Below the pieces are notes generated by a model. That model searched no databases and was not told the DNA's origin. It saw only the letters and a list, made by a program, of their open reading frames with translations. Positions 1-9,219 of a DNA stretch of 64,000 nucleotides are shown here, in pieces. Position 1 is the first letter of the stretch. Each line of letters starts with the position of its first letter. Origin of the DNA: Alphaproteobacteria bacterium (GTDB lineage Bacteria > Pseudomonadota > Alphaproteobacteria > Micavibrionales > Micavibrionaceae); the NCBI GenBank assembly GCA_018000295.1, contig JAGNKE010000011.1:23683-87682 (forward strand). Reading direction: 5' to 3'. The position numbers and the translations under genes are program-made.

Positions 1-147
1 CAGGCCTCCTTTGAAATCCTGTTTCTGATCGGCTGGGCTCCGCATGATTCGCAGCAAAAGCCTTTGCGGCCCGGGAGCGCGGAACATTCCCTTGCCGATG
101 CACTCAGTACAGAGGAAATTAAAACTGGGGAGCAGGCTAAACCATGA
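1..147 (+). CDS. C-terminal end of a class I SAM-dependent methyltransferase (partial, 5' end outside window)
   Basis: Frame 1 is open from the first base and ends at a TGA at 145-147, giving 48 residues. The visible tail includes the motifs GWAPHDSQQKP and LRPGSA, which I recognise as the conserved C-terminus of an alphaproteobacterial methyltransferase family. The catalytic part lies outside the window, so substrate and exact family cannot be read. The stop overlaps the gloB start codon (ATGA), so the two genes are probably cotranscribed and translationally coupled. Confidence 0.7.
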   Translation, partial: QASFEILFLIGWAPHDSQQKPLRPGSAEHSLADALSTEEIKTGEQAKP

Positions 148-863
148 TAACCGTCACTATCTTACCTGTTCTGAAAGATAACTACGCCTATCTTCTGCAA
201 TCCGAAGACGGCGTGACTGCGGTGATCGACCCCGGCGAAGCCGAACCAATCAGCAAGCATCTGGACTCGCACGGGCTGAATCTGGACTTTATTCTCAACA
301 CCCATCATCACGGCGACCACACGGCGGGTAACGCCGCTTTGAAAGATAAATACGGCTCCAAAATCTTTGGTCCCGAGCATGAAAGATCAAAGATTCCAGC
401 ACAGGATTTTGGACTTTCCGAAAAGGATTCTTTTTTTCTTGGCAAAGAGCGGATGCAAGTTTTGGAAACGCCGGGGCACACAGCGGGGTCCATATGCTTC
501 TATTTTCCCGAGAGTGGAATCTTATTCACGGGCGATACACTGTTCCTTATGGGGTGCGGGCGGCTGTTCGAGGGGACACCGGAGCAGATGTTTCATTCCC
601 TGCACAAAATACTCGCCCTGCCCGACGAAACTCTAATCTATTGCGGGCATGAATATACCCTTGAGGCCACGGATTTCTGTCTCTCCATTGAACCGGACAA
701 CGCCGCGCTGAAAAAACGGCAGGCAGAGGTCAGAATTCTCGATCAGCAGAAAAAGCCAACCGTTCCCGCAACGCTGCGAATCGAAAAAGAAACCAACGTC
801 TTCCTTCGCGCAAAAAACGTGGAGAAGTTTAGCGAATACCGCCTGAAACGGAATAATTTCTAG
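144..863 (+). CDS. gloB: Hydroxyacylglutathione hydrolase (glyoxalase II)
   Basis: This 239-residue metallo-beta-lactamase-fold protein hydrolyses S-D-lactoylglutathione to D-lactate and glutathione, the second step of cytosolic methylglyoxal detoxification. The metal site is complete: the HxHxDH motif is at about residues 54-59, with further ligands at His112 (TPGHTAGS), Asp131 (FTGDTLF) and His169 (CGHEYT). Length and the C-terminal substrate-binding part fit the GloB family. The ATG overlaps the stop of the upstream methyltransferase by four bases. Its stop shares the sequence CTAG with the stop of the convergent gene on the other strand. Confidence 0.95.
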   Translation: MITVTILPVLKDNYAYLLQSEDGVTAVIDPGEAEPISKHLDSHGLNLDFILNTHHHGDHTAGNAALKDKYGSKIFGPEHERSKIPAQDFGLSEKDSFFLGKERMQVLETPGHTAGSICFYFPESGILFTGDTLFLMGCGRLFEGTPEQMFHSLHKILALPDETLIYCGHEYTLEATDFCLSIEPDNAALKKRQAEVRILDQQKKPTVPATLRIEKETNVFLRAKNVEKFSEYRLKRNNF

Positions 864-1228
864 TTCGCGGACCCTTGGCCTTGCTCCGCGGATCGATGCG
901 GCGGGCGGCGGCGCTTCTGTCCATGCGAATCGTGCGAAGACCGCTGGTGATGCTGAGGCGACTGGAAATCCTGCTGGTCATCGTCGCCATCCGGAACCGA
1001 TTCTTTCGACGAACGATGCGAGGGAATGGGAATCGGCTTGTTGGCAATGTCCTGCCGTTCGCGCACGGCTAACTCAATTTCCAGACGGGAAGCAACCTTG
1101 CGAAGCTCGTGAATCGCGCTCTGGAGGCTTTCCTGCGCCTTGCTGTCGGTTTTTTTCCCGCGCCACTCTTCATAGGTCTGGGCGCAAGACTGCGCGGTTT
1201 CCTGAAGGCGTTTTAAGATTTCGTCCAT
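860..1228 (-). CDS. Conserved hypothetical protein, charged and coiled-coil-like
   Basis: The product is about 122 residues. The first 60 residues are helical and charged (MDEILKRLQETAQ, AIHELRKVASRLEIE), and the rest is a low-complexity tail rich in His, Arg, Gln and Ser. I chose the ATG at 1228 because a GAGAGAGGGA ribosome-binding site lies at normal distance. An in-frame ATG at 1249 would add seven residues. I recognise the N-terminal pattern as a conserved alphaproteobacterial family without an assigned role. It converges on gloB with overlapping stops. Confidence 0.7.
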   Translation of the reverse strand: MDEILKRLQETAQSCAQTYEEWRGKKTDSKAQESLQSAIHELRKVASRLEIELAVRERQDIANKPIPIPSHRSSKESVPDGDDDQQDFQSPQHHQRSSHDSHGQKRRRPPHRSAEQGQGSAN

Positions 1229-1333
1229 CGGTCGCTTTCCCTCTCTCACAGTAGAAGAGCTACTTTAACCAGAGCCGCCCTTCTGTGCAAGCAACGCTTG
1301 GGGATAGAATTAAAAAAAACTTCTTGCCTTGTT

Positions 1334-2377
1334 CTATTCGTTGCCGAAGACCGTGTTCAGCTGCTGCGAAACCCTGATGAACGTCGTGCGTTTCGAAAGC
1401 TCTTTTAGTTTTTTTGCTCCGACATAGGTACAGGCCGAACGCAGGCCACCGAGAATATCCTGCAAACTCTCCTCCACATCGCCGCGGTAAGGGATTCTTA
1501 CCGTCTTGCCCTCGCTGGCGCGATATTCCGCAACACCGCCCTTGTGGCGCTTCATGGCTGTATTGCTGCTCATACCGTAGAAAGTGACATACTTCTTGCC
1601 GTCCTTCTCGACGATTTTTTCTTCGGCCTGATCGTGCCCGGCCAACATCCCGCCGAGCATCACGAAATCCGCGCCGCCGCCGAAGGCTTTGGCGATATCC
1701 CCCGGAACCGTGCAACCACCGTCGGCGCAGATCAAGCCACCCAGCCCGTGCGCCGCATCGGCACATTCAATCACGGCCGAAAGCTGCGGGTATCCCACTC
1801 CGGTCATCTTCCGGGTTGTGCAAACGCTTCCCGGACCGATTCCCACTTTCACGACATCCACACCGGCGAGAATCAACTGCTCGACCATTTCCCCGGTCAC
1901 AACGTTTCCGGCCATAATCGTGAGGCCGGGGTGACGCTCACGCACCCGTTTAACGAAATCAACGAACGCCTCGCTGTACCCGTTGGCGACATCGACACAA
2001 AGCTTATCCACGACACCGGGCTTCTTTTTCATGAAGGAGTCCAGCTTCTTTTCGTCCGCTTCGGTCATGCCGATGCTATACCACGCAGCTGTCGCGGTTT
2101 TCTTGTTATAGAAATCAAGAAGGTCTTCGAGGGGGTAGTGCTTGTGAAGCGCCACGGTCAACCCATGCCCGTCCTTGATGAAGGCCTTGGCCATCGCCAT
2201 CGTGCCGACGCCGTCCATATTGGCCGCGATGACGGGGACACCCCGGAAGGTGCGCCCGCTCCAGCGGAACTTATATTCGCGGCTGATATCCACATCCTTG
2301 CGGCTGACCAGCGTCGAGCGCTTGGGACGGATCAGGACGTCCTTGAAATCGAGCTTAAAACCTTCTTCGATACGCAT
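1334..2377 (-). CDS. guaC: GMP reductase
   Basis: This 347-residue enzyme converts GMP to IMP and ammonia with NADPH, linking guanine and adenine nucleotide pools in the cytosol. The IMPDH/GMPR barrel is intact, with the catalytic cysteine in GPGSVCTTR at residue 186, the same position as in Escherichia coli GuaC. There is no CBS-domain insert, which argues for GMP reductase over IMP dehydrogenase. The phosphate-binding ADGGC segment is also visible. It is followed on the same strand by an 84-bp gap after the small DUF1192 gene upstream of it is not shared, so it may be a single-gene unit. Confidence 0.93.
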   Translation of the reverse strand: MRIEEGFKLDFKDVLIRPKRSTLVSRKDVDISREYKFRWSGRTFRGVPVIAANMDGVGTMAMAKAFIKDGHGLTVALHKHYPLEDLLDFYNKKTATAAWYSIGMTEADEKKLDSFMKKKPGVVDKLCVDVANGYSEAFVDFVKRVRERHPGLTIMAGNVVTGEMVEQLILAGVDVVKVGIGPGSVCTTRKMTGVGYPQLSAVIECADAAHGLGGLICADGGCTVPGDIAKAFGGGADFVMLGGMLAGHDQAEEKIVEKDGKKYVTFYGMSSNTAMKRHKGGVAEYRASEGKTVRIPYRGDVEESLQDILGGLRSACTYVGAKKLKELSKRTTFIRVSQQLNTVFGNE

Positions 2378-2409
2378 GATCTAGAGCCTTTGATTTTGGG
2401 TTGGATTCA

Positions 2410-2595
2410 TCATGATTTAAATAACGTGGAGGCAGCGTCCTGCGAGGCTTTCTTCTTCGCCATATCCTCCTTCACACGGGCGATTTCCTCCTCCAGTTCA
2501 AGGACATACTCCCCCAGCTCGGCGACAGACAGGCGCTCCAGGTTGCGGGGAAAGGTTCCATCGTTCTTCTTGCGGGGCAGTTCTTCGTCAAACAT
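2410..2595 (-). CDS. DUF1192 family small protein
   Basis: The product is 61 residues starting MFDEELPRKK, with the conserved segment LSVAELGEYVLELEEEIARV, which matches the short alphaproteobacterial DUF1192 family. It is a predicted amphipathic or coiled-coil helix with no signal peptide. I placed the start at 2595 because a GGAG box lies six bases upstream. A longer reading from 2664 adds 23 residues without family resemblance. It ends 32 bp before guaC on the same strand, so the two may share a transcript. No function is known to me. Confidence 0.75.
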   Translation of the reverse strand: MFDEELPRKKNDGTFPRNLERLSVAELGEYVLELEEEIARVKEDMAKKKASQDAASTLFKS

Positions 2596-2844
2596 AAGGG
2601 ACTCCGCCTGTTTTCTGTCTGTCAGATTAGTGCCGGAACCCCGACAATGCAATCCGAAGATCATCGCAGGTCATAATAAAAAGACTTGGCATCAGGGGGG
2701 CAGATGGCTTATAACCCCCCTGTTCCCTTAAATAATGTTTGATAAAAACGTTGGCCTTGGGACGGGTCGGCCGGAAGATTATTTCGCCGATTACATGAGG
2801 TTTATGGATCAAAACATTGCTGTTTTTTTTATGAGGTGACGTTC

Positions 2845-3582
2845 ATGGCAGCCGCTCCGAAAGCAAAATCCCCCAGCCTGCTGATGCCCAAGGCCACAGC
2901 CGTCTGGCTGATCGAAAATACCAAACTGACCTTCCGGCAGATCGCCGATTTCACGGTCTTGACCGAAATCGAGGTCGAGGCGCTGGCGAATGAGGAAATT
3001 GGGCGCGGGCTTGTCGGGCGCAACCCTATCGAAAACCACGAACTGACCCCTGAGGAAATCGCAAAATGCGAAGATGATCCCGCAACCCGGCTCAAAATGG
3101 CCAGACGCGAGCTTCCGTCGGTTAAGATCCGCTCCAAGGGACCACGCTATACCCCTATTTCCAAACGCGGCGACAAGCCGGATGCAATCGCCTATATCCT
3201 CAAGAACCATGCCGAAATCACCGATGCACAGCTTTGCAAGCTGATCGGCACGACCAAGCCGACGATCGCCTCCGTGCGCGACCGTTCCCACCCGAATACC
3301 CCGAACCTGCGCCCGCGCCATCCGGCGGAACTGGGCCTGTGCAGCTATCAGGAGTTCGAGAAGGCCGTCATCAAGGGTCTGAAAGCCGCCGGAAAGGATC
3401 CTGAGACCATTCAGGCCCAGTTGGACGCCGAACGGCTCAAGCAAGAGGAAATCCTGGCCCGAAACCAACAGGAATCCGAGAACAAATCCGCCGGATTTGA
3501 CTTTTCCAACTTCCTTGGCAGAGGCAATGCCGAGCCTGATCGTGCTTCCGAGCGTGACGATAAAGACCCTTTTTCGGGCTAG
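2845..3582 (+). CDS. trcR: Cell-cycle transcriptional regulator TrcR (DUF1013)
   Basis: The product of about 245 residues matches DUF1013, an alphaproteobacteria-specific family named TrcR. Conserved segments include PKATAVWLIENTKLTF near residue 15 and DAIAYILKNHAEITDAQL around 115, the latter with a helix-turn-helix character that continues into IGTTKPTIASVR. It is thought to be a DNA-binding cytosolic protein acting in cell-cycle gene control. I chose ATG 2845 because GAGGTGA precedes it by six bases. A GTG at 2836 is the alternative. A strong intrinsic terminator follows at once, so it is probably monocistronic. Confidence 0.85.
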   Translation: MAAAPKAKSPSLLMPKATAVWLIENTKLTFRQIADFTVLTEIEVEALANEEIGRGLVGRNPIENHELTPEEIAKCEDDPATRLKMARRELPSVKIRSKGPRYTPISKRGDKPDAIAYILKNHAEITDAQLCKLIGTTKPTIASVRDRSHPNTPNLRPRHPAELGLCSYQEFEKAVIKGLKAAGKDPETIQAQLDAERLKQEEILARNQQESENKSAGFDFSNFLGRGNAEPDRASERDDKDPFSG

Positions 3583-3601
3583 TAATTAGCAGCCTGTAAC
3601 C

Positions 3602-3632
3602 AAAAAAGCCGGCGTTTGACCGGCTTTTTAAT
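3602..3632 (+). terminator. Intrinsic terminator, bidirectional
   Basis: A perfect AAAAAGCCGG / CCGGCTTTTT stem with a seven-base loop lies between the convergent ends of trcR and the DUF465 gene. A T-run follows the stem on the + strand and an A-run precedes it, so it can terminate transcription from both sides. Confidence 0.9.
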
Positions 3633-3652
3633 AGCTTCAGGAGAGGATATCT

Positions 3653-3850
3653 CTAGGCCGCGCTTTCGCGCATACTTTCAATCTTTTCCTTGATAATCAA
3701 TTTCTGCTTTTTGAGCTGAGTGAGGTAAAAATCAGTGGTTGAAGGGCTTTTTCGCGCTTCATCAATCTGGCGGGAGATATCCGCGTGTTTTTCTTTCAGG
3801 GCTTTGAGGTGGGGGGGTTCCAGAGACGCAGAGGCTGCGGAAACAGGCAT
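3653..3850 (-). CDS. DUF465 (YdcH-like) small protein
   Basis: This 65-residue, highly charged helical protein has the DUF465 pattern HLKALKEKHADISRQIDEARKS followed by LKKQKLIIKEKIESM. Members of this family are small soluble coiled coils of unknown function that are common in proteobacteria. The ATG at 3850 is preceded by a GGAGAAG-like purine stretch. An AT-rich upstream region of about 250 bp carries one CtrA-like box. Confidence 0.85.
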   Translation of the reverse strand: MPVSAASASLEPPHLKALKEKHADISRQIDEARKSPSTTDFYLTQLKKQKLIIKEKIESMRESAA

Positions 3851-4064
3851 GTATTCTTCTCCTCATTTCTATTAATAAATAAAACATTAACTAATGGTTC
3901 AGCATACACGAAACTTTTTTCTCTGGCAAAACATTCAAAAACCTAAAGCTATTTTATGATTATAAAATAGAAGTTTATGTCGTTTTTTTCATGTTGTAAA
4001 ATTTCACTCAGATCAGGTCCAACCCGAAGATTCGTGCACCATATTTATTATGACAATATATTAC

Positions 4065-4079
4065 TTAATGAAAGGTTAA
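4065..4079. promoter_or_regulatory. CtrA-like box TTAA-N7-TTAA
   Basis: The sequence is TTAA TGAAAGG TTAA with exact seven-base spacing, in the AT-rich intergenic region 3851-4098. It lies about 215 bp upstream of the DUF465 start and just beyond the DUF924 stop. The match is exact, but the local base composition makes chance occurrence likely. Confidence 0.25.
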
Positions 4080-4098
4080 TTTTTAGACTGACACGCTT

Positions 4099-4650
4099 TC
4101 AAAAACCTGCGCCGGTCTGGTTCAGATAGCTGAGTTCCTCAGGGGTGCTGGTCCGGCCTAAATCCATATTGCGGTGCGGGAAACGCCCGAAGCGTTCGAT
4201 GATTTCCTTATGGCGGATGGCGTATTCGTAGCCTACGGGGTCATCCTTTTTCATCGATTCGAACAGTTTGACGGACCGAACCTGATCCTGCACATCTTCG
4301 CTGTGCTCGAACGGCAGGTAGAGGAAGCGGCGTTTCTGGGGTGAGAGAATCTGGTCAAACCCCTTGTGGATAGACTCCTTGGCGATCAGCAGGGCTTTAT
4401 GATCCATGGCGTAGGCCATCGGACTGTTGCGGAACATATTGCGGGGAAATTGATCGAGGACGATACACAGGGCGAGTGACCCCTCCGCGTCCTTCGCCCA
4501 CGGGCGGCAGAGATCGTCTGCCGCCATTTCGTAAGTTGTCAGGAATCGCTCCCGGATTTCGCGATCGAAGGTTTCGTTGACCTGAAACCACTGCTGGGGC
4601 TGGCTTTCCTCGAACCAGAATCTGAGCACTTCCTGTTTGGTGTCCCGCAT
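4099..4650 (-). CDS. DUF924 family protein
   Basis: The 183-residue product matches the DUF924 family, with EVLRFWFEESQPQQWF at the N-terminus, LCIVLDQFPRNMFR near residue 65, LPFEHSEDVQDQ near 110 and RFGRFPHRN near 155. The fold is all-helical and TPR-like, cytosolic, and of unknown biochemical role. It lies 99 bp after petC on the same strand and may be read through from petABC, although this adjacency says little about its job. Confidence 0.9.
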   Translation of the reverse strand: MRDTKQEVLRFWFEESQPQQWFQVNETFDREIRERFLTTYEMAADDLCRPWAKDAEGSLALCIVLDQFPRNMFRNSPMAYAMDHKALLIAKESIHKGFDQILSPQKRRFLYLPFEHSEDVQDQVRSVKLFESMKKDDPVGYEYAIRHKEIIERFGRFPHRNMDLGRTSTPEELSYLNQTGAGF

Positions 4651-4749
4651 ATGCCCTCTTTGCTTTTGTCAGAGCATAGTCGGGCCATGCGAGCCGCGCA
4701 AATAGAAACGAAGTTTTTAGGAGAAGACTTTGAAAAAAGTCTGCGTTCT

Positions 4750-5517
4750 TTAGTGCGCGTCCTTCCAGACTTTTTTCTTGTAGGCATACATGATGCCCGC
4801 GAAGACCAGAAGGAAGAGGATGACCTTTATTCCCGTGCGCTTGCGGTCCTCCATGTAGGGATCGGCGGCCCACATGAGGAAATGAGAGACGTCCTTGGCG
4901 TATTGCTCCAAGGTCTGCGGCGCTCCGTCTTCGTACACCACCTGCCCTTCGGTCAGGGGCGGGGCCATAGCGATGACGTTCCCGGACATGAAGCGGTTCC
5001 AATGCTGCCCTTGCAGAAGGTGGTGGCCCTCGGGCGGATGTTCCTCGTAGCCCGTAAGAAGAGCGAAGATATAATCCGGTCCGCCAACACGGGCCTTCGC
5101 CATCAGCGAGAGATCGGGCGGAAGGGCGTTGTTGTTGGCTGCTGCGCCCTGCTTATCGTTTTCGTAGGGCGATTTGAAGGGATCGCTGGGCAGGCCGGGG
5201 CGTTCGAACATATCCCCCTCGTCATTCGGGCCGTCGATGTAGGTGTATTCCTTGGCGATATTTTTGATCTGTGCCTCGTTATAGCCCAGAGCCTCCAGAT
5301 TGCGGTAGTACAGGAGCTTCATAGAGTGGCAGGAGGAACAAACCTCGCGATAAATCTTGTAGCCGCGCTGGAGGGCAGCGCGGTCATAGGTTCCGGTCGG
5401 GCCATCGAAGGTCCAGCTGATGTCCGGCAGCGGTTCTCCGCCTTCGGAGGCGTATGCGGTTCCTGCTGCGGACAGGCAGATAAGAACGGCGAGAAGGCAG
5501 GCGAGTGTGCGGATCAT
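4750..5517 (-). CDS. petC: Ubiquinol-cytochrome c reductase, cytochrome c1
   Basis: The 255-residue c1 subunit of the bc1 complex passes electrons from the Rieske centre to soluble cytochrome c. It has a cleavable signal peptide ending AYA near residue 23, the haem-binding CSSCH motif at 60-64, a methionine-bearing segment NVIAMAPPL as the likely sixth ligand, and a C-terminal membrane anchor ([18 protein letters not shown]) holding it in the inner membrane facing the periplasm. Its start overlaps the petB stop by four bases, so it is the last gene of the petABC operon. Confidence 0.95.
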   Translation of the reverse strand: MIRTLACLLAVLICLSAAGTAYASEGGEPLPDISWTFDGPTGTYDRAALQRGYKIYREVCSSCHSMKLLYYRNLEALGYNEAQIKNIAKEYTYIDGPNDEGDMFERPGLPSDPFKSPYENDKQGAAANNNALPPDLSLMAKARVGGPDYIFALLTGYEEHPPEGHHLLQGQHWNRFMSGNVIAMAPPLTEGQVVYEDGAPQTLEQYAKDVSHFLMWAADPYMEDRKRTGIKVILFLLVFAGIMYAYKKKVWKDAH

Positions 5518-7052
5518 ATTTTCGCCTCCACATTGACTTGCTTGCTCAAAACAGCCTGATGGATGCTTTCGGGCAGCGGCTTGGTTTTCTCGAAGCGGCT
5601 GAGTAAGGGCAGCAGGACGAGGAAATACATATAATAGTAACCCGTGCCCGCCAGACCGACGAGAATTAAGGGGATACCCATAACTGAGGCGTCAGCGGGT
5701 TGCGACCCAACATAGCCCAGGACAAGGAAAATAACAACCAGAAGGAGGAAGCACAGCTTATAGAGCGGGCGGTAACGGGCGCTGCGGACCGGATGCGTGT
5801 CCAGCCACGGCAGGACGAAGAGCATCGCGACCGAGCCGAACATCGCGAGAACGCCGCCGAGTTTGGCAGAGATTGGGGCCGCTTCGGCGCTCATGCCCGG
5901 AAGGCTCTGCAGGTTGCCGCACAGGCCTTTGAATGCGGCATTAGCCTCCAGCCACTGGGGGTCAATGCGCTGGCAGGAATCTCCGGTAAAACCGAGAAGA
6001 ACCAAGCCACCGCCGATGACGAAAATCGCAATCCCTTGTCCGGCCGAGAGCCATCGCGGCTTATGGCGCCAAACAAAATCGACCATCAAGGCCAGCAGCA
6101 TAACAAAGCCGAACAGGAAATAGATGTTCATATTAAAGGTAATCGCGCGCAGCATGGCGTAAAAGGGTAGGAAATACCATTCGGGCACGATGTGCGGCGG
6201 GGTGACCAGCGGGTTGGCCTTGATATAGTTATCGGGGTGCCCCAGCACATCGGGCATAAAGAAGATAAAGACGCAATAGATGATGATAAAGACCAGAAGG
6301 CCGAACGAATCCTTGATCGTGTAATAGGGGTGGAAGGGTAAGGTGTCCTGCGGCCCCTTGGTGTCGATGCCCAGCGGGTTGTTGGAGCCGGTAACGTGCA
6401 GCGCCCAGATGTGCAGGAACACGACCGCGAAGATTACGAAGGGCAGAAGGTAATGCAGAGCGAAAAAGCGGGTCAGGGTCGGGTTATCGACCGAAAAGCC
6501 GCCGAGAAGAAGGGTTTGCAGATCTTCGCCAAAATAGGGAATCGCCGTGAAAAATCCGGTGATCACGGTCGCGCCCCAGAGGCTCATCTGGCCCCATGGA
6601 AGAACGTAGCCAAGGAAGGCCGTGGCCATCATGAGCAGGAAAATCAGAGCGCCGAGAATCCAGAGCAGTTCGCGGGGTTTTTTATAGGAACCGTAATACA
6701 TACCCCGGAAAATATGGATATAGACGGCGATGAAAAAGAACGACGCGCCGTTCATGTGGATATAACGGATCAGCCAGCCGCCATTGACGTCGCGCATGAT
6801 GCGCTCGACGCTGTCGAAGGCCAGATGAGTGTTGGCGGTATAGTGCATGGCGAGAACAAGCCCGGTGGCAATCATGGTCGCCAGCATGAAAAAGGCAATC
6901 GCGCCGAAATTCCAGAAATAATTGAAGTTTTTGGGCGCCGGGAATACGCCGTATTCCTTCTGGAGCATCGTGAAAATCGGCATCCGCGAGTCGATCCACT
7001 CAACGACCGTATTATTAAAAGGTTCTCTTTCGCCGCTGCCCATATCCGTCAC
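5514..7052 (-). CDS. petB: Ubiquinol-cytochrome c reductase, cytochrome b, with an internal insertion
   Basis: The 512-residue cytochrome b carries the quinone sites and both b haems. The haem ligands are present as two pairs 14 residues apart: His99 and His113, and His200 and His214. The Qo-site PEWY motif is at 290-293. The family is normally about 400-430 residues. Here a block of about 90 residues (roughly 307-394) separates MLRAITF from ISAKLGGV, which are contiguous or nearly so in ordinary homologues. The block holds two hydrophobic segments (about 309-325 and 338-355) and two cysteines (360 and 378). The reading frame is intact and the C-terminal helices continue normally. It overlaps petA and petC by four bases each. 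Confidence 0.95.
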   Translation of the reverse strand: MTDMGSGEREPFNNTVVEWIDSRMPIFTMLQKEYGVFPAPKNFNYFWNFGAIAFFMLATMIATGLVLAMHYTANTHLAFDSVERIMRDVNGGWLIRYIHMNGASFFFIAVYIHIFRGMYYGSYKKPRELLWILGALIFLLMMATAFLGYVLPWGQMSLWGATVITGFFTAIPYFGEDLQTLLLGGFSVDNPTLTRFFALHYLLPFVIFAVVFLHIWALHVTGSNNPLGIDTKGPQDTLPFHPYYTIKDSFGLLVFIIIYCVFIFFMPDVLGHPDNYIKANPLVTPPHIVPEWYFLPFYAMLRAITFNMNIYFLFGFVMLLALMVDFVWRHKPRWLSAGQGIAIFVIGGGLVLLGFTGDSCQRIDPQWLEANAAFKGLCGNLQSLPGMSAEAAPISAKLGGVLAMFGSVAMLFVLPWLDTHPVRSARYRPLYKLCFLLLVVIFLVLGYVGSQPADASVMGIPLILVGLAGTGYYYMYFLVLLPLLSRFEKTKPLPESIHQAVLSKQVNVEAKI

Positions 7053-7597
7053 CCGATCTTGATCTTGGTGTCGCTGAGGAATTCATAGGGTGGAACCGTG
7101 AGGTTCTTCGGCGCCGGACCCTTGCGGATGCGACCAGAGGTGTCATAATGCGAACCATGGCAGGGGCAGAACCAGCCTCCAAAATCGCCCTTGGAGTCCG
7201 ATTCCTTCTGGCCCATCGGGACACAGCCCAGATGGGTGCAGACGCCGACCGTGACCAGCCATTCGGGTTTTTTCACGCGCTGTTCATCGGTTTGCTTGTC
7301 GATCAGGCTCTGGGTATTCACATTCTTTGCCGCCTCAATCTGCTCGGGCGTACGGTGGCGGATAAAGACCGGCTTGCCGCGCCACATCACTGTCTTGGCA
7401 GCGCCGGGGGGTATATCGGCGATATCCACCTCTATGGATGCCATCGCCAAGGTATCCTTGGCCGGGTTCAGCGAATTCACGAGCGGGAAAGCCGCTATAG
7501 CCGCTCCTAGTGCGCCGAAAGCGCCCGCGAGAAGGGCCATGAAATCCCGTCTGGTTTCATCGTCTGGACCTTCATCGGGATGGGTGTGCGCTGACAT
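7049..7597 (-). CDS. petA: Ubiquinol-cytochrome c reductase, Rieske iron-sulfur subunit
   Basis: The 182-residue Rieske protein transfers electrons from ubiquinol to cytochrome c1. It has a Tat-type N-terminus ([14 protein letters not shown], residues 14-27) that stays as the membrane anchor. Both cluster boxes are present: CTHLGC at 120-125 and CPCHGSH at 144-150, giving two Cys and two His ligands plus the disulfide pair. It is the first gene of the petABC operon. The 120-bp region to the divergent trmL must hold the promoters. Confidence 0.96.
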   Translation of the reverse strand: MSAHTHPDEGPDDETRRDFMALLAGAFGALGAAIAAFPLVNSLNPAKDTLAMASIEVDIADIPPGAAKTVMWRGKPVFIRHRTPEQIEAAKNVNTQSLIDKQTDEQRVKKPEWLVTVGVCTHLGCVPMGQKESDSKGDFGGWFCPCHGSHYDTSGRIRKGPAPKNLTVPPYEFLSDTKIKIG

Positions 7598-7718
7598 TCC
7601 TTTACCTGATTTTATTTACACCGGGACTTATTTGCAGAAGTCTTTTAATCCTCTATTTATATAAGATCAATCCCCGACATTCCATTGAGAGAATAAAATT
7701 TTACACGGATAATTGCAG

Positions 7719-8192
7719 ATGGCAGACATGGGCTTTCCCTCCCTTTCCCTTGCGCTCTACCAGCCCGACATCCCGCAGAATGTCGGGGCAGCCATACGGC
7801 TGTGTGCCTGTCTTGACGTAACGCTTGAAATCATCGAACCGTGCGGATTTCTCTGGGATCCACGCAAGGTCCGTCAATCCGCCCTCGATTATTACGACCG
7901 GCTGCAGCCGACGCTACACCAAAGCTGGGGCGATTTTCTTGACTTGTATCAAGGGCGGCGGCGTATCATTCTTCTGACGACCAAGGCCAGCGCGCCTTAT
8001 TGCGGGTTCCGGTTTGAAAGCGGGGATATTCTTCTGGCCGGACGGGAGAGCGTGGGTGCGCCCGAAGAGGTCCATCAGACGGCCTCGGCGCGGATCACGG
8101 TTCCGATGGCGGAGGGGTTGCGGGCGCTAAATATGGTCAATGCCTGTGCTATGGTGCTGGGCGAGGCGCTGCGGCAGACGCGCTGGCGTTAA
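7719..8192 (+). CDS. trmL: tRNA (cytidine(34)-2'-O)-methyltransferase
   Basis: The product of about 157 residues is a minimal SPOUT methyltransferase that modifies the wobble base of tRNA-Leu isoacceptors. Diagnostic segments are LYQPDIPQNVGAAIRL at the start, LLAGRESVGAPEEVH near residue 110, and the knot region VPMAEGLRALNMVNACAMV near the C-terminus. There is no fused domain. The start is either ATG 7719 or ATG 7728, and no strong ribosome-binding site decides. hemF follows after 18 bp on the same strand. Confidence 0.88.
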   Translation: MADMGFPSLSLALYQPDIPQNVGAAIRLCACLDVTLEIIEPCGFLWDPRKVRQSALDYYDRLQPTLHQSWGDFLDLYQGRRRIILLTTKASAPYCGFRFESGDILLAGRESVGAPEEVHQTASARITVPMAEGLRALNMVNACAMVLGEALRQTRWR

Positions 8193-8210
8193 ATTTTTCA
8201 GGAGTACTTT

Positions 8211-9116
8211 ATGAAAACCAAAGAAAAAAAACTTACCCTTGAAGACAAGCAGGATCAGGCGGCGAACTGGTTTTATTCGCTGCAGGCGATGATCTGCGAG
8301 GCCTTTGAAAAAATCGAGGATGAGCTTTCCGGAGGGCCGAAGGTCGGTCTTGCGCCGGGTCGGTTCGAGAAGACGCCGTGGGAACGGGAAAAAAGCCAAG
8401 AGCCGAACGCCTCCGGCTCTCTTCTGCAAGGCGGCGGGACGATGGCGTTGATGCGCGGACGCGTGTTTGAGAAGGTCGGGGTTAATTTTTCCTGTGTGCA
8501 TGGCGTGTTTGCGCCTGATTATGCCAAAAATATCCCCGGCGCGGCGGAGAGCGGCGGACATTTCTGGGCTTCGGGGATTTCCCTTGTCGCGCATATGCAA
8601 TCGCCGCTGGTTCCGGCAGTGCATATGAATACGCGGATGATTATGACGTCGAAATCATGGTTCGGCGGCGGGGCAGATTTGACGCCGATGTTCGAGGATC
8701 TACAGGATACGCAGGATTTTCATGCGGCGTTCAAGGATTGCTGTGATTCCTTCGATCCTGACTATTATCCTGAATTCAAGGATTGGTGCGACCGTTATTT
8801 CTTTTTGCCGCACCGGAACGAGCCGCGCGGGATCGGCGGTATTTTTTATGATTATCTCGACCGGAAAAGCTGGGCGGAGGATTTTGCTTTTACAAAAGCG
8901 GTCGGGCGGACCTTTCTTGAGGTTTATCCTCAGCTTGTGCTGCGCTCGATGGATAAGGACTGGACGAACGAAGAGCGCGATTATCAACTGGTGAAGCGCG
9001 GTCGGTACGTGGAATTTAACCTGCTTTACGACCGGGGGACACAGTTCGGGCTTAAGACAGGGGGCAATACCGAGGCCATCCTTATGTCCCTGCCCCCTGA
9101 GGTGAAATGGCCGTAA
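8211..9116 (+). CDS. hemF: Oxygen-dependent coproporphyrinogen-III oxidase
   Basis: The 301-residue enzyme decarboxylates coproporphyrinogen III to protoporphyrinogen IX with molecular oxygen in haem synthesis. Hallmarks are [11 protein letters not shown] near residue 145, [16 protein letters not shown] near 200, [16 protein letters not shown] near 265 and a terminal MSLPP motif. A ribosome-binding site (TCAGGAGT) precedes the ATG. Aerobic haem supply fits the bc1 operon nearby, though the two units are divergent. It is probably cotranscribed with trmL. Confidence 0.96.
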   Translation: MKTKEKKLTLEDKQDQAANWFYSLQAMICEAFEKIEDELSGGPKVGLAPGRFEKTPWEREKSQEPNASGSLLQGGGTMALMRGRVFEKVGVNFSCVHGVFAPDYAKNIPGAAESGGHFWASGISLVAHMQSPLVPAVHMNTRMIMTSKSWFGGGADLTPMFEDLQDTQDFHAAFKDCCDSFDPDYYPEFKDWCDRYFFLPHRNEPRGIGGIFYDYLDRKSWAEDFAFTKAVGRTFLEVYPQLVLRSMDKDWTNEERDYQLVKRGRYVEFNLLYDRGTQFGLKTGGNTEAILMSLPPEVKWP

Positions 9117-9219
9117 TTCCTCACATTGCTGCGACGCAACATACTGTTTTCTTTCTGTTTTTTCCCTAACGGCTTAGAATGAGGGCTTGTGTTCACACAG
9201 TATTTTTTTGCGTCAGTCC

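Noticed and set aside
2694..2721. AGGGGGG / CCCCCCT hairpin upstream of trcR
   Set aside because: It has a long loop and no T-run and is G-tract driven, so it is not a convincing terminator or regulatory site.
1544..2731. 395-residue + strand frame
   Set aside because: It is antisense to guaC and DUF1192, with no recognisable motif and His/Asp/Arg-rich composition typical of shadow frames.
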